From: Panagrolaimus kolymaensis
Lineage: Eukaryota; Nematoda; Chromadorea; Rhabditida; Panagrolaimidae
Reading direction: 5' to 3'
Length of the DNA: 64,000 nucleotides
Assembly: GCA_028622995.1 (NCBI GenBank)
Contig: JAJQJQ010000041.1
Coordinates: 1,302,001 to 1,366,000 of the forward strand
In this document: positions 1 through 10,791 of the stretch, in pieces
How the letters are laid out: every line of letters begins with the position of its first letter
Position numbering within the stretch: position 1 is the stretch's first letter
The notes under the pieces: generated by a model
The model's input: the letters and a program-made list of their open reading frames with translations, nothing else
What the model was told of the DNA's origin: nothing
Databases searched by the model: none
Program-made: the position numbers and the translations under genes

Positions 1-61
1 TTGCTTCGTTCTTTTTTTGGTTACATTTCAAAATCGTTATTTCCAAAAATTACTCAGAAAA

Positions 62-1857
62 ATGGTTGATGATACTATTTCTCCCTGTAATCGTGAAACT
101 ATGTTAGAAGAAAGTTTTGTTTTTCCATCAAAGCATTATATGCCTAAAGAAATTACTCAACAAGTAATTAAATAATTTTGATACATTTTTTAAAACTTAA
201 CTTTTTAGGAAGAATTTCTTAAAAAATATCCAAATTACGATGGAAGAAATACTCTCATTGCCATCCTTGATAGTGGAGTGGATCCAAGTTTACCTGGGCT
301 TCAAAAAACTACCACTGGTTTACCAAAAATTGTGGATTGTTTGGATTTAACTGGCGCTGGAGATGTTGATATTTCCACATAAAAATGGCAGATGAAAATG
401 GAATTATAATTGGTTTAACTGAAAGAGAGCTAATGGTAAAAAACCTAACAGAAAGATTAATAAAGATAAAGCTTTTTATTTTTTTAGATTCCAAAATCAT
501 GGAAAAATCCTTCGGGAAAATGGCATCTTGGAATAAAAGCCATTTATGAACTTTATTCTTCAAAAATCAAAAAAATAATAAATGTAAGTAATTAGTTTAC
601 TTTTGTGAGGAAAAAATTAGATTTTGGAAAAAGAAGTCGTCAAACTACCTTGTTGAAAAAAAATTACTCAGTACGAAAGCAAACAATATTAAAAATTTTT
701 AAGCGCCTCAAAAAGAAGAGCTTCAAACAAAAAATAAGACATCCATTGCTCAAGCTCTACGGGAGCTTAATGAACATGAAAAGAAAGTAGGAGCAAAATC
801 AACAAAGATATCGGATAAAGAAGATCGAGATGAAATTTTGGCTAAATTGGAACATTTAAAAACCGCAGAAAAACGATCCATTGATTCCCCAATTGTTGAT
901 TGCATTGTTTGGAATGATGGTGATACATGGAAAGCATGCGTGGATATGTCATTCAATGGTGATTTAGAAAATGCCAAAGTAATGTCAAGCTTTCGAGAAA
1001 ATAGAGAATGGGCATATGTTAGTGACAAATGTCTTGTAACTTACTGCACCACAATCCACGATGATGGAAATGTATTGGAAATTTGTATTCCAAATGGCGG
1101 TCATGGAAGTCATGTGGCACATATTGCTGCTGGGCATTTCCCTGATGATCCCGAAAAGGATGGTTTAGCTTCTGGAGCACAAATTATTTCCCTATGTATT
1201 GATGATTCTCGCCACCTAAAATCATTCCTTTCAAAACAAGCATTTATTCGAGCTGTAATAAGTTTTATCTATTTAAGTTTAATAAATTGTTGAATTAACA
1301 TTTTTATAGATAAACAAATGCGTTGAACTCAAAGTAGATGTTATTAATTTTTCATATCGCCATTGTGCTACTTTTTATGAGGATGGGTATGTATTGAGTT
1401 TTAGAATATATATGATACAAGCCATAACATTTTTAGAATTTTTTCTCCATTAATAAAGGATGCTATAGAAAAGCATGGAATTGTTTTTGTTAAATCTGCT
1501 GGCAATAATGGTTCTTTGTTATCAACTGTTGGAGGTTCAGGAAAAACCCATCATTGAATTATTTATGTTGGCGCATATTTGACTCCCGAAATGAAGGAAT
1601 CCATGTACAGCCATTTTGAAGCTAATGATGCTGTAGCATTTCCGTTTTCTTCTCGAGGACCTTGCATCGATGGAGCTTTAGGAGTTTGTGTTTCTACACC
1701 AGGGGCAGCTATTACTGGTGTTCCAAAGAAATTTTTAACTGGTGCTGATAGAATGAACGGCACAAGTATGAGTTCACCGAATGCATGTAGTAATATTGCT
1801 TGCTTGATGAATATAATTTCTTTTAAAAGATTAGCACTTCGACTAAAAAAAATTTAA
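62..1857 (+). pseudogene. Tripeptidyl-peptidase II (subtilisin-like) pseudogene, 5' half
   Basis: TPP2 is a giant cytosolic subtilisin-type exopeptidase that removes tripeptides downstream of the proteasome. The predicted pieces follow the N-terminal catalytic domain in order: Asp in AILDSGVDP (about 240-300), the insert before IVDCIVWNDGDTWKACVD, His in GGHGSHVAH (about 1100), AGNNGS, and Ser in NGTSMSSPN (about 1760). Exons 62-163 and 209 onward are separated by a short intron. The reading frame is broken by a TAA at 380-382, after which the homology continues in another frame, and by a TGA at about 1555 between the glycine-asparagine loop and VGAY. The region at 584-703 cannot be spliced cleanly. 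Homology stops soon after the Ser motif, while the family runs for well over 1,000 residues. All three triad residues survive, so decay may be recent. A homopolymer error could explain the first break but not the truncation. Confidence 0.85.
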
Positions 1858-2078
1858 ATGATGTTCCTTAGCAATGGGTTGGTCTAAACTATATTTTTTT
1901 TTTGTTTTGTTAGAAATTTCACAAGTGTAAAGCAATTTCTTTTTATAGTGGTGACAAATGTATTAGTTTCTTTTCATTTTAATTTTTCCTGTCAGTAAAT
2001 TAAAAACACAAACAATATTTCTGTGATAGCAAAAATTGAAAAAAGGATGGTTGAGTTCTTAAGCTCTCTTATCTGGAT

Positions 2079-2324
2079 CAGGCCTCTTCCACGGGCCGGG
2101 TTTTGCCGGCCCGGCCCGGCCTCGGCCCGTCCATGTCAGGCCCGGCCCGGCCTCGGCCCGTCCAAAATGGGCCCGGCCCTGGGCCGGCCCGCGGGCCCTA
2201 TTTGTTTTGCCTTGGTATCCCCTTTGGTTTTTTTTATTATGCTGAAAATGTTCGGCCCGGCCCGTTTTGAAAATTTTCGGCCCGGCCCGCGGGCCGGGCT
2301 GAACGGGCCGAAGGAAGAGGCCTG
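2079..2324. mobile_element. hAT-type MITE 1, built of GGCCCG-rich repeats
   Basis: This is a 246-bp GC-rich island in AT-rich DNA. The ends are perfect inverted repeats (CAGGCCTCTTCC at 2079-2090, its complement at 2313-2324). They are flanked by an exact 8-bp target duplication, ATCTGGAT, at 2071-2078 and 2325-2332. A CAGG-type end with an 8-bp duplication is the hallmark of the hAT superfamily. The interior is mostly GGCCCG/CGGGCC units in both orientations and can fold back strongly. There is no transposase, so it is non-autonomous. Confidence 0.85.
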
Positions 2325-2693
2325 ATCTGGATTCATATTTGTTGCATTTTTATTTATTTCGCAAATTCCAAAATTGAATAAAAAGTTTGCTAATTTTGTA
2401 TTTAACGCTTTCATGGGTTACATGGAATCTTCACACATATTTATCGATAATAATTCATCATTTTGTGTTCAGTCCAAGATATCATAAAGCATTTATGGAT
2501 TTTTATTTAAAAATAATTCGACGGTGACAGCTAGGATTAATTACCAAATCCAGATACAGGCACTATAAGCAAAAATAATTTGTTGTCGGTAGAAATTAAA
2601 TGGAAATTTATCATATGAACGCTATAATTTCCTCGTAATAAATATTTTTACATTTGCTTTCAAAACATGAAATATTTAATTTAATTTTTGTAG

Positions 2694-2894
2694 GGTAATT
2701 TTGAAGATGGAAGTTGCATATCGGCTAATGAAACTTTTGGTTTTGGAGGAATTTATCAAATTTGTGAACCAAATGAAGCTTACATTTTTACTAATATGTC
2801 TGCTGGATTTGAACTCAAATGTTACAAATTAAATCAAACCAATCCTGTCAAAGGTTGTTATAATTATTCAAAGAGATATAAATCAATAATATGA
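2694..2894 (+). pseudogene. Orphan 3' exon of a cysteine-containing protein
   Basis: A 67-codon open exon follows a good acceptor (TTTTTGTAG at 2685-2693) and ends in TGA. It encodes a peptide with five cysteines and several N-glycosylation sites (NET, NMS, NQT, NYS), as expected of a secreted protein. I find no upstream exon or start codon that joins it; the MITE and degraded sequence lie upstream. It may be the remnant of a truncated gene or a terminal exon whose 5' part was not recognised. The family is not recognised. Confidence 0.35.
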
Positions 2895-2994
2895 AACAAT
2901 AGGTGGAAATAGAAACTATCTTTATTTTAAAAAACAAAAATTTTAAATCGTTAAAGACATGGTTGCTTAAAAGTTGTAATATACTTTCATTTCT

Positions 2995-3659
2995 TTATAC
3001 CAGTCTTCTTCCGTGTTTTTCAAAACAAATCCCACCAGGTCCATAAGCAGCAAGAAGCAGAAATCCACCGATAATAGATATAGTTTGAAAGAACTCAGAT
3101 TTCATTTTATCACGAGCAAAGTAATCATCCATTGAAATCATCCACCATGAATTGTGCCAAAGGTTAAAACCAAAAAGCCATAAAGCAAGAGTCATAGTCC
3201 AGACACGCGGTTTGTATCCATACGTTTTGAGTATATCAAGAGTTAAAGCAATAAGATAAACAAAAAATATAATCTGAAAACCTCAAACTATATATAAATT
3301 TTAAAATTGCAAAAAAGGCTTACCAAAGTCATGTTAGAAAAATTACTAATGGGAATAAAAAACATACAATCATTGCAACAACTACCAAACAAAGTCAAAC
3401 ATTCAAGTACCAATTTGATCATCGCAATACCCCATGGACCATCAGGTTGTTGATCAGCAACAGCAAAAACATTAGAGCTTTGTTCATGTATATTTGCAGC
3501 AAATAAAAGAAACAATGAACCTTCAACAGCAATATTAAGAATCAAAACGTTCCAAGACCATGGGATATTATGAGTAACTGTTTGAAGTACCAAAGTGCTA
3601 GCTAAAGCTATACATGAATATTGAGTTACCGATTTTCGATTTACCGGTAAATTTAACAA
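2995..3659 (-). pseudogene. SURF4-like ER cargo receptor, 5'-truncated
   Basis: Two exons (3324-3659 and 2995-3273, joined by a 50-bp intron) encode about 200 residues that match the C-terminal two thirds of SURF4, the multi-pass ER-Golgi cargo receptor. The best stretches are LALWLFGFNLWHNSWW and FFQTISIIGGFLLLAAYGPGG, with several hydrophobic segments. Homology begins roughly at residue 95 of the animal protein. No in-frame ATG precedes it: the frame opens after a TGA, next to a weak acceptor. The last residues after GPGG may be out of frame, since a +1 reading gives a longer charged tail that resembles the family C-terminus better. Either distant 5' exons are missed or this is a truncated copy; I favour truncation. 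Confidence 0.7.
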
Positions 3660-4027
3660 CCCTAATTTTCACCAACTTTTTCATTTTTTATGGTCGTCAT
3701 CATACACCAAAGATAAATACTTTTTAATATTTTGAAATGGCTTATTTTCACTTTTTTTTATCATGGTTAATCACTTTTCTAATAATAATCTTTTATTGTC
3801 TTCTTCTTCAAATTCTCGGGCGAAGTTTTTTCATTTTTATTTATTATCGCCTTTTTTTCTCTTTCAAGTGTTAGAAGCTTATAAATTTTTTTCGCACACA
3901 CAAAAAAATGCTTTAACTGATATCGAAAAAAATTCTTTATTTCTTTTTTCTTTGACGACAACGTTGAAAAAAAAGAAGACTAAAGCATCAAAAACACAAA
4001 AAATCTTTATTTTATTTTTTCATTTTT

Positions 4028-4924
4028 TTAGATAACAAAAAAGTAACTGTATAAAACAGTCATCAAAAATAAAATATTTGAAAATGCTGTAATTGTCTTT
4101 GTTGCAGCAGGACTTCCATTTGTTGTGGTTGTGGATAATGGAGTTGCTGTAGGTAATGAAACATCATGATTTACATAACTCAAATTATAGACTGTGGGAT
4201 ACTCGATTGCAACAACAGTAACATAAATTGTTTTTGGATTGTTTGATAAATCATCGGGTGAATAATCAATTTCAGCTGGAATTGTATCATTTACATATGC
4301 TTGGTAATCATGTTTTGCTAAAGTTGGGTCTGATTTGGATACATATAAATTTGCAGAACCTTTGTCAATAGTTAGATATATCGTAACTCCCGAAGTTGCA
4401 TTTACATCTTGAATATAATAAATTTCTGTATCCGAAGCATTATGAAGCGTATCTAAAAAGAAATTTTGTTTACAAATAATAAAGCTGAATTATAAAAGCC
4501 GCATTTTTAGAATTGGAAGATTTCATTAACAAAGCTGCTTATCTAACTTTTAATTTTTTTCCTCGATAACTTTGATTTTAGTTGTTGTTATTTACAAAGA
4601 TCGATTACTTATTTAGAAAATTTTGTTTATCAAAAAATATCCCAGATAGAGTTTTGAAAACTCCGGTATCCAAAAAGGTAATACTGTAACATTTGTCACA
4701 AAATAAAAAAAAAGCTCACGAAATTTGATTCATTTTGAAACCAAAAAAAATCAAGCGAATAGTCAATACTTACGTGTAACGGGATCGGTTAAATTTACAG
4801 CTAATAATTCATCATCAAAAATGAACAAATTCTCTTCTCCATCATCCTCTTCATTAGCATTGACAGCTGTGTTGAAAGTTAAAGCAAAAATAGCAACAAA
4901 TAAAAAGCAGTAAATTCCTTTCAT
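4028..4924 (-). CDS. Secreted GPI-anchored beta-domain protein, paralogue of the vWA protein tail
   Basis: Two exons (4774-4924 and 4028-4452) encode a 191-residue protein. It starts with a signal peptide (MKGIYCFLFVAIFALTF), then an acidic linker, one beta-rich domain with N-glycosylation sites (VNDT, YNLS), a short Ser/Thr stretch, and a small-residue site NGSP followed by a hydrophobic tail ending in YSYFFVI. That tail is what a GPI-attachment signal looks like. The domain and the tail (ITAFSNIL...YSY) match the end of the vWA gene at 14758-18420, so the two share ancestry. It lacks the vWA domain and the long threonine run. A TATTTAAG box lies about 90 bp upstream of the ATG. It probably acts at the cell or cuticle surface; function is unknown. 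Confidence 0.75.
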
Positions 4925-5007
4925 TTCTTTTTTTTTGCGGCGGCGTTGAAAAATAAAAAAATGAAAGAATTAATGAAGGTGAAGAAAATAAAGTTTTTTA
5001 TGAGCTC

Positions 5008-5015
5008 CTTAAATA
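5008..5015 (-). promoter_or_regulatory. TATA-like box for the GPI-protein gene
   Basis: TATTTAAG on the minus strand lies about 85 bp upstream of the ATG at 4924. The related vWA gene has a similar TATTTAAAGGG box upstream of its ATG. Confidence 0.4.
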
Positions 5016-5665
5016 TGAAAATCTTCACACTTCTCAAGGATAGATAGATAGATGGAAGAGGTGTGGCCATATATAAGTTTTTTTTTTCTTTCCAACACCT
5101 TTATCAGTTTTTGAATTTAAGAACAGTTAAAGCTTTGAAGAAAGAAAGAAAAAAACAGAAAAAAATTTTAATGAAAAAAGAAAGTGAAAACTTGAAAGAA
5201 TTTTATCAAAAGAATTACGTCATCCAACAAAAATTAGAAAACATGAGTAAGCAGCTTCAATAATGTTCGATGGAGAATAAAAAAAAAAGAGAAATATTAT
5301 GATGTTGATGTTTGACAGTTCACTATGTCCCATTCATGATTAACTGTTCTCTTTTTTTAACCTTAAAAATTGTTAACTCTAATTTAAGCTCCAATTCTTT
5401 TTCCCAATAGCATAATAATAGTAAGATTGAAAAATGCGAAAGATTATGGTACAAATAACAAAATTTTTATTAATAAAACAAAAAAATAACAACAAAAATG
5501 CATAATAAAACAAAAATATGTAAACAAAAAAGATTTAATTAATAATTTCAAGTTGATTGTGTGTTGAACGAGATACAAGCATTTCTTTCATGGCTTCAAG
5601 CTCTTTTCTATCATATTTTAAAGGATAATTATCAGGAAACCCAATAGAAAACTGTGTATTTGGAT

Positions 5666-5945
5666 CAGGGGTGAGCGGAAGTGGCTTTTCCTTAAACGGA
5701 AGGAACCGGAAACGGAACCGAGAAAGTTCGGCGGAAGCGGAAACGGAAACGGAAATTGAAAATGCCCGGAATTCCGCGGAAACGGAAACGGAACGGAAAT
5801 TTTGTATTAGAATTTTCTTTTTTTAAGCTTACGCGGAAGCGGAAATTTAAATTTTTTTTTTACGGAAGCGGAAACGGAAACGGAAGTAAAAAAACCACGG
5901 AATTCCACGGAAACGGAAACGGAAGCGGAATTCCGCTCACCCCTG
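5666..5945. mobile_element. hAT-type MITE 2, built of GGAAAC repeats
   Basis: This is a 280-bp element with inverted ends CAGGGGTGAGCGGAA (5666-5680 and complement 5931-5945) and an exact 8-bp target duplication ATTTGGAT at 5658-5665 and 5946-5953. The interior is mostly GGAAAC/GGAAGC units. It lies inside the last coding exon of the coiled-coil/F-box-like gene; the target duplication is coding sequence. No transposase is present. Confidence 0.88.
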
Positions 5946-5968
5946 ATTTGGATGCTTCTAAAAGTTAA

Positions 5969-6222
5969 AGGGAGTGTCTCAGCAAACGAGAAAACTCCTT
6001 ACAGCGGGTGTTCCTAGCCCGAAAGTTTTTTTTCATTGTCTCAAAAGCTTACAAAGAGCTTCAGATTTTTTGTAGCTTTTTGTAGCACTTTGTTTTTTTT
6101 TCTCAAAATGCTACAAAAAGCTACAAAAATTCGTAGCACTTTGTAAGCTTTTGAGACAATGAACTTTCGGGCTAGGAACACCCGCTGTAGTAAAAGTTTT
6201 CTCGTTTGCTGAGACACTCCCT
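5969..6222. mobile_element. TTAA-target inverted-repeat element in an intron
   Basis: A 254-bp element lies between TTAA at 5965-5968 and TTAA at 6223-6226. The terminal inverted repeats are about 30 bp and near perfect (starting AGGGAGTGTCTCAGC). Inner palindromic parts carry repeats of CTACAAAAAG. TTAA duplication is the rule for piggyBac-type transposons; C. elegans also has palindromic elements of this type. It lies in the last intron of the coiled-coil/F-box-like gene and would be spliced out. Confidence 0.75.
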
Positions 6223-8025
6223 TTAAACAAATGAACAAAAAAATGAAAGAAAGCATTTTACCTTCATAAAATCAAGAAACCCATAGGCATCAAAATATTT
6301 ATAATGGATAAAATCCAATTTGAATTCTTGAAGCTTTGCGAAAGCAGGAAATTTGAGGAGATTTTTGAATGTTTCTTTGGTGATGCCCGATCTTGACAAA
6401 CTAAAAAATAAGGTATTAGTTTATGAGTAAAAAATAAAATGGCGGCAAAAACTTACTAACCAAACCTTTGGATATTAGGTAACTTTTCAAAGAGAGTTTC
6501 AAGGGGAACACAATTTTCATTTCGATCTTTGACAATTTCAACTTTAAATAAATAAAGATTTTGAACACTTCGAGATGAGACTAGCTTTTCATATTCATTC
6601 CATGACAAAGTTTGATAATCCAAGTACAAACTAATAACATTGCAGGAAAGAACTTTTTTAAGTAAACCAGAAACAGCAAATTCATCAAGATTATTATAAC
6701 CTCGAGCATCTGTTAGAAATGGATCATCATGAAATTGAGAAATAACACCTTCGAGAACCATTTGAGAGACAACACCACCAACAAGTATTTCGGAATCAAC
6801 TACAGAAAGCAATAAAGGCTTTTCATTATCATTTGAAGTTGAATAGCATTGCCAAATTTTTTGACCAGTATGATTGAAAAGTTTCTTTATAACAAGAGGT
6901 TGTAAATCAGCACGGCTTTGTTGTGTTTTAGCTATGGTAGTTTCAAGAGCTTTCTTTTCTTTTTGATCAATTTCATGTTGCTTCTCCAAAAAAGAAATCT
7001 GTAAACAATGGTTGAAGAAAATAAAAGAAATACAATTAAGATAAAAACCTTGTTAGCTTGATTCACGTTTGTTGCTTGTAACTCTGCATTGACTTGTTCT
7101 TTACAAGCAATTTCATCTTTGTGAGCGGTTTCAAGAGTTTTCTTTTCTTTTTGATCAATTTCATGTTGCTTTTCCAAAGCAGAAATCTGAAATAAATGAA
7201 TGAAGGATTAGAACAAATATAGTAAAGATAAAAACCTTTTCCACGTGCTTCATATTCGTTGCTTGTAATTCAGCATTAGCTTGTTCTTTACGAGCAATTT
7301 CTTCTTTGAGATCATTAATCGAATCATCATCATGACGAATAACACTTTCTAAAGCAACAATCTGAAAAGCAAAGATTAAAAAACATATGTAATACAAGTA
7401 AGGAGACAGTTACTTTTTCAAGAAATTCACCATTTATTTGATTTACACGAGCAAGCTTTTCTTCGTATTCTTTCTTGGAACCATCATCAAGGCTAATAAC
7501 ATTTGGCTTTTCATCCTTTTCATCGATCTTTCTCTTCTTCTCCCATTTAAATAAAGCGTTTTCATTCAAAAGCCGAATGTTTTCATTCATCAATGCATTG
7601 ATTCTTTCTTCATAAGCAAACTTCCAAAAGGCATCAACTTCAGAAGGTTCAGGTAAAGTTGACTGAACAGCAGGTGGCGGCGGTTCAAAAGATTGATTTG
7701 CGGGACTTTGACAAATGCGTTTAGGCGATGGCGGTTGAAGAGAACGATCTTCGGAGTTTTGAGGATTATCTTCCATGTTTAGCAAAAGATTCTGAAAATT
7801 ATAAAGTTAACAAATGTACTATTCTTGGACGACACTTTTAGGCTAAACAAAGTTTTTTTTCGATTCAACTGAAAAGGGTGAAACGATTAGAGCTACCTTT
7901 CCCGCCACTTTTCAAACTTTTCGTTTTGAAATCCATACAAAGTTAACATTTGATATAATTTGCATGAAAATTTGAATAAAAATTTTTCACATGATTTAAC
8001 ACTCAAATTTTTTACCTAGGTTTCC

Positions 8026-8034
8026 TATAAAAAG
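8026..8034 (+). promoter_or_regulatory. TATA box of the MSP-domain gene
   Basis: TATAAAAAG lies 120 bp upstream of the ATG at 8146, followed by a CT-rich leader. The 370-bp gap between the divergent genes at 7776 and 8146 is the probable shared promoter region. Confidence 0.5.
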
Positions 8035-8145
8035 GCAAACCCTTCATTTCAAAACTTTTAAGTTTAACTACTGCAGTTGTCTCCGCTCGAGTCTCTCTGC
8101 CTCTCACCTGAAATTCTCGTGCCTGTCATCGTCGACTGATCAAAA

Positions 8146-9394
8146 ATGTCTCAACACCTTGGTGAAGAACAATTTCGTCATCTTTTAGCTTATGCTCTTG
8201 CAACCGTCGTTCCTGCTGCTGGTTTAGCTCTTGGATTAATTCAATGTAAGCCTAAGAAGAAGCCTGAAAAAGCTGCTGGTCCTGCAAAACCTGCTGATCC
8301 ATCTAAATCCAAAATGGGCGCTCCTGGTACTCCATCTGCTGCTGCTGGTCCACCTCCTGCTGCTGATGCAAAGAAAGATGAAAAGAAAGATGAAGCAGCC
8401 AAAAGCAAGAAGGATGAACCCAAGGTTGGTGATTATATTTATCATTTTTACCAAATAACTATAATGACATTTTTTTTAGAAGGATGAACCTAAGAAGGAC
8501 GAAGCCAAATCCAAAAAAGAAGATGCTCCTAAATCAAAGAAAGAAGACAAAAAAGAAGAAGCGCCCAAGTCCAAGAAAGATGATAAGAAGGAAGATCCAC
8601 CAAAATCAAAGAAAGATGATAACAACAATGATCCTCCTAAATCCAAGAAAGATGAAGCTGGTGCCGCTGATGACAAGAAAGAAAAGTCGAAGAAGGAAGG
8701 AAGCAAAGCTGGTGTTGCGTCTGATGTAAAGAAAGAAGGTGAAGAAAAAAAGGATGAGGAAAAGAAAGACGAAGAAAAAAAAGAAGGTGATGAGAAGAAG
8801 GAAGGTGGTGATGAAAAGAAAGTCGAAGAAAAGAAGGATGTAAGTTAACTTTTTCATCATTTTAAACAAGTACCTCATTTCATTTTTTTATAGGAAAAAG
8901 AAGATTCAAAAGCCAAAAAGCCTGAAGATGAAAAGAAGGAAGGTGACGAAAAGAAGGAAGGCGAAGATAAGAAGGAAGCTGGATCCAAGAAGGAAGCCTC
9001 TGCCAAGAAAGAACCTGGTTCCAAGAAAGAAACTGCTTCAAAGAAAGAAGGTGCTGGAGCTTCAAAAGACGTCAAAATGGAACCTAAAGAACTCAAATTC
9101 AAGAAAGAAGGTGGTTCTCTCAAGGTCAAGCTTACCAACAATACTGGTGAACGCATCGCTGTCAAAGTCAAATGCTCCGACAACGTCCTCTATCGCGTCA
9201 ATCCTGTCTTCGCCTTCATCGAAATTGGCGGCTCTACCGACATTGAAGTTATTCGTACAAATGGTACTGCAAAAATTGATAAGATCGTCATCGTTCATAC
9301 TCCTGCCAAAGCAAGTGATACCGATGCTGGAACTCTTTTCAAGAAGACTGATGCTTATCCAACTTTCCTTCTTCCTCTCTCATGTGTTGAATAA
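8146..9394 (+). CDS. MSP-domain protein with a long lysine/glutamate-rich region
   Basis: Three exons (8146-8424, 8480-8839, 8894-9394) encode 379 residues. Residues 1-35 are partly hydrophobic (LLAYALATVVPAAGLALGL) and may form a membrane anchor. Residues 36-265 are a low-complexity stretch of KKD, KKE, SKK and PKSKK units. The C-terminal 105 residues, from MEPKELKFKKEGG to LPLSCVE, form a complete major-sperm-protein/VAP-type immunoglobulin fold. MSP domains build the motile cytoskeleton of nematode sperm or, in VAP-type proteins, bind FFAT motifs at the ER. The basic repeat suggests binding to acidic partners such as microtubules or RNA; that is inference. The ATG is supported by the leader and an upstream TATA box. 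Confidence 0.85.
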
Positions 9395-10019
9395 TTCGAG
9401 CAAACATCTAATTCTCCTTATTTTAATTTTGTATGAATTTGTCTGATAAACTTTCATTTATAATTTCTTTTCTGTGTAATAATATAGTTTTGATTTGTAA
9501 GGAGGATTTGAAGATACTTAGAGCTTTGGTTCTCGAGCTAAACACTAAAATCTTGCAAACAATGACAAATCAAATCAATTTTGATACCCATTATTTTTTA
9601 GCTGGAGATTCCATTATCTTTTTATTGAATTAATTAGCGGACAAAATTGAAAAGTTTTGATAAACTTGATCTTGATGAGCTTTGCTTTATCAATGAGCAA
9701 AATCCCTTCTGGAGTTTTCATCATTGCAGTTAGTAAAATGCATTTTAGTTTTATTGTTTCACTTTCTCTGCTTATTTATTTTTAATCACTTTGAAATTCT
9801 TCATTACTATCTTTCATAGAGTTAACAAACATTATACAAAAAACAAAATATTGGTAGCATTTTTTTAACAGCTTATAGTTCCAACGATTTTAGCTTTAAA
9901 CAAATTACAACAAACATCATAATTTTGAAATATTTGTCATAAACCATCACACACTTATTTACTAACTGGAAAAGTGGCTTTCCTCCAACTGTAACATCTT
10001 GTAATCAATAATAAAAAAA
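9395..10019. other. Intergenic, nothing recognised
   Basis: AT-rich sequence after the MSP gene stop, with short open frames that have no protein-like character. I see no gene or repeat. Confidence 0.5.
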
Positions 10020-10345
10020 TCAAAACGACGCAATCATGGTAACAACAGTTGGATAACTTGCTGTGACTTGATAAAATAATTTTTGATCCTTTTCAACTGT
10101 GCCTAAAAAAATAATGTTTTTTTAATGGTAATCAAAGAAGTTAGTTTTCTAATTTTAACGAGTTAATTCGTTATGAAAAATCTCGATGCATCGGCAGCTT
10201 TGATAAAAATTTGTAGTTTATGATTACCTGGAACAGAAGTTTGATTATCTGAAATCATAGCAGAAACTTCACAAATTTGTGCACTGAGTAATTTCTGGAA
10301 AGCAATGGAAAGTTGTTGATATCCATCTAAGGTATAATAAAACAA
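10020..10345 (-). pseudogene. Two-exon fragment duplicated from the vWA gene
   Basis: The exon near 10228-10345 encodes YYTLDGYQQLSIAFQKLL and AQICEVSAMISDNQTS, close to the vWA gene exon at 16471-16605. The exon at 10020-10102 encodes TVEKDQKLFYQV and then diverges to a stop, like the start of the vWA exon at 15967-16347. The intron between them is also alike. The upstream acceptor and the vWA core are absent. It is a partial duplicate without a start. Confidence 0.75.
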
Positions 10346-10791
10346 TGGCAAAAAAAAGTTGAATAAAAATTGATGATGACCATTGACCATGATTTATTAA
10401 CAAAGAAACAACTTGCAACATTTATGGTATGTCTCCTCTTCCTTTATTTGCTTATTTTGGAAAATGTAAGGGTCAAACAAAAAAAATATTTTATCCGAAA
10501 TGTCATACAAAAAAAAAGTCAAATCGTGCCAAATAAAAAAAGGGAATTTTTTAGGTCATGCTGCTTCCACGATGTGAAATTGTACAAAAGGGTTGTCAAA
10601 CAATGTTTAATTTTAAATTAAATCTTTATTTGTTATGTAGCAAAAAAGTAAATTATAAAAAAAGGTTCATTGGAAAAAACTCAACAAATTTAAAAAATCA
10701 CTATTATGACTTATTGCTTTTTTCAGGTAAGATTCTTTCATTTGTTTTTGTTAATTAAAACATAAGAATTAATTAATGTCGTTAATTACAA

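Larger units (their letters stand above)
5535..7776 (-). pseudogene. Coiled-coil / F-box-like family protein, last exon split by a MITE
   Basis: Exons: 7414-7776, 7236-7361, 7049-7186, 6457-6998, 6262-6400, then a last exon split into 5946-5957 and 5535-5657. Residues 1-70 are proline-rich. Next come three repeated coiled-coil exons (each ending near NAELQATN), then a globular part typical of this worm's F-box-like families (FEKLPNIQRF, TKETFKNLLKFPAFAKLQ). The protein would be 480 residues and matches the paralogue at 13004-14334. As the DNA stands, translation enters the MITE terminal repeat and stops after KHPNQG, losing the last 41 residues. Once the element and one target duplicate are removed, the last exon is 135 nt, exactly as in the paralogue. 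A second element sits in the preceding intron. A truncated protein may still be made. Confidence 0.8.

Noticed and set aside
2023..2414. Gly/Pro/Arg/Ala-rich open frames on both strands
   Set aside because: They are translations of the GGCCCG repeats of MITE 1.
5063..5263. 66-codon lysine-rich frame upstream of the GPI gene
   Set aside because: A-rich sequence gives Lys/Glu by chance; no splice partner or homology was seen.
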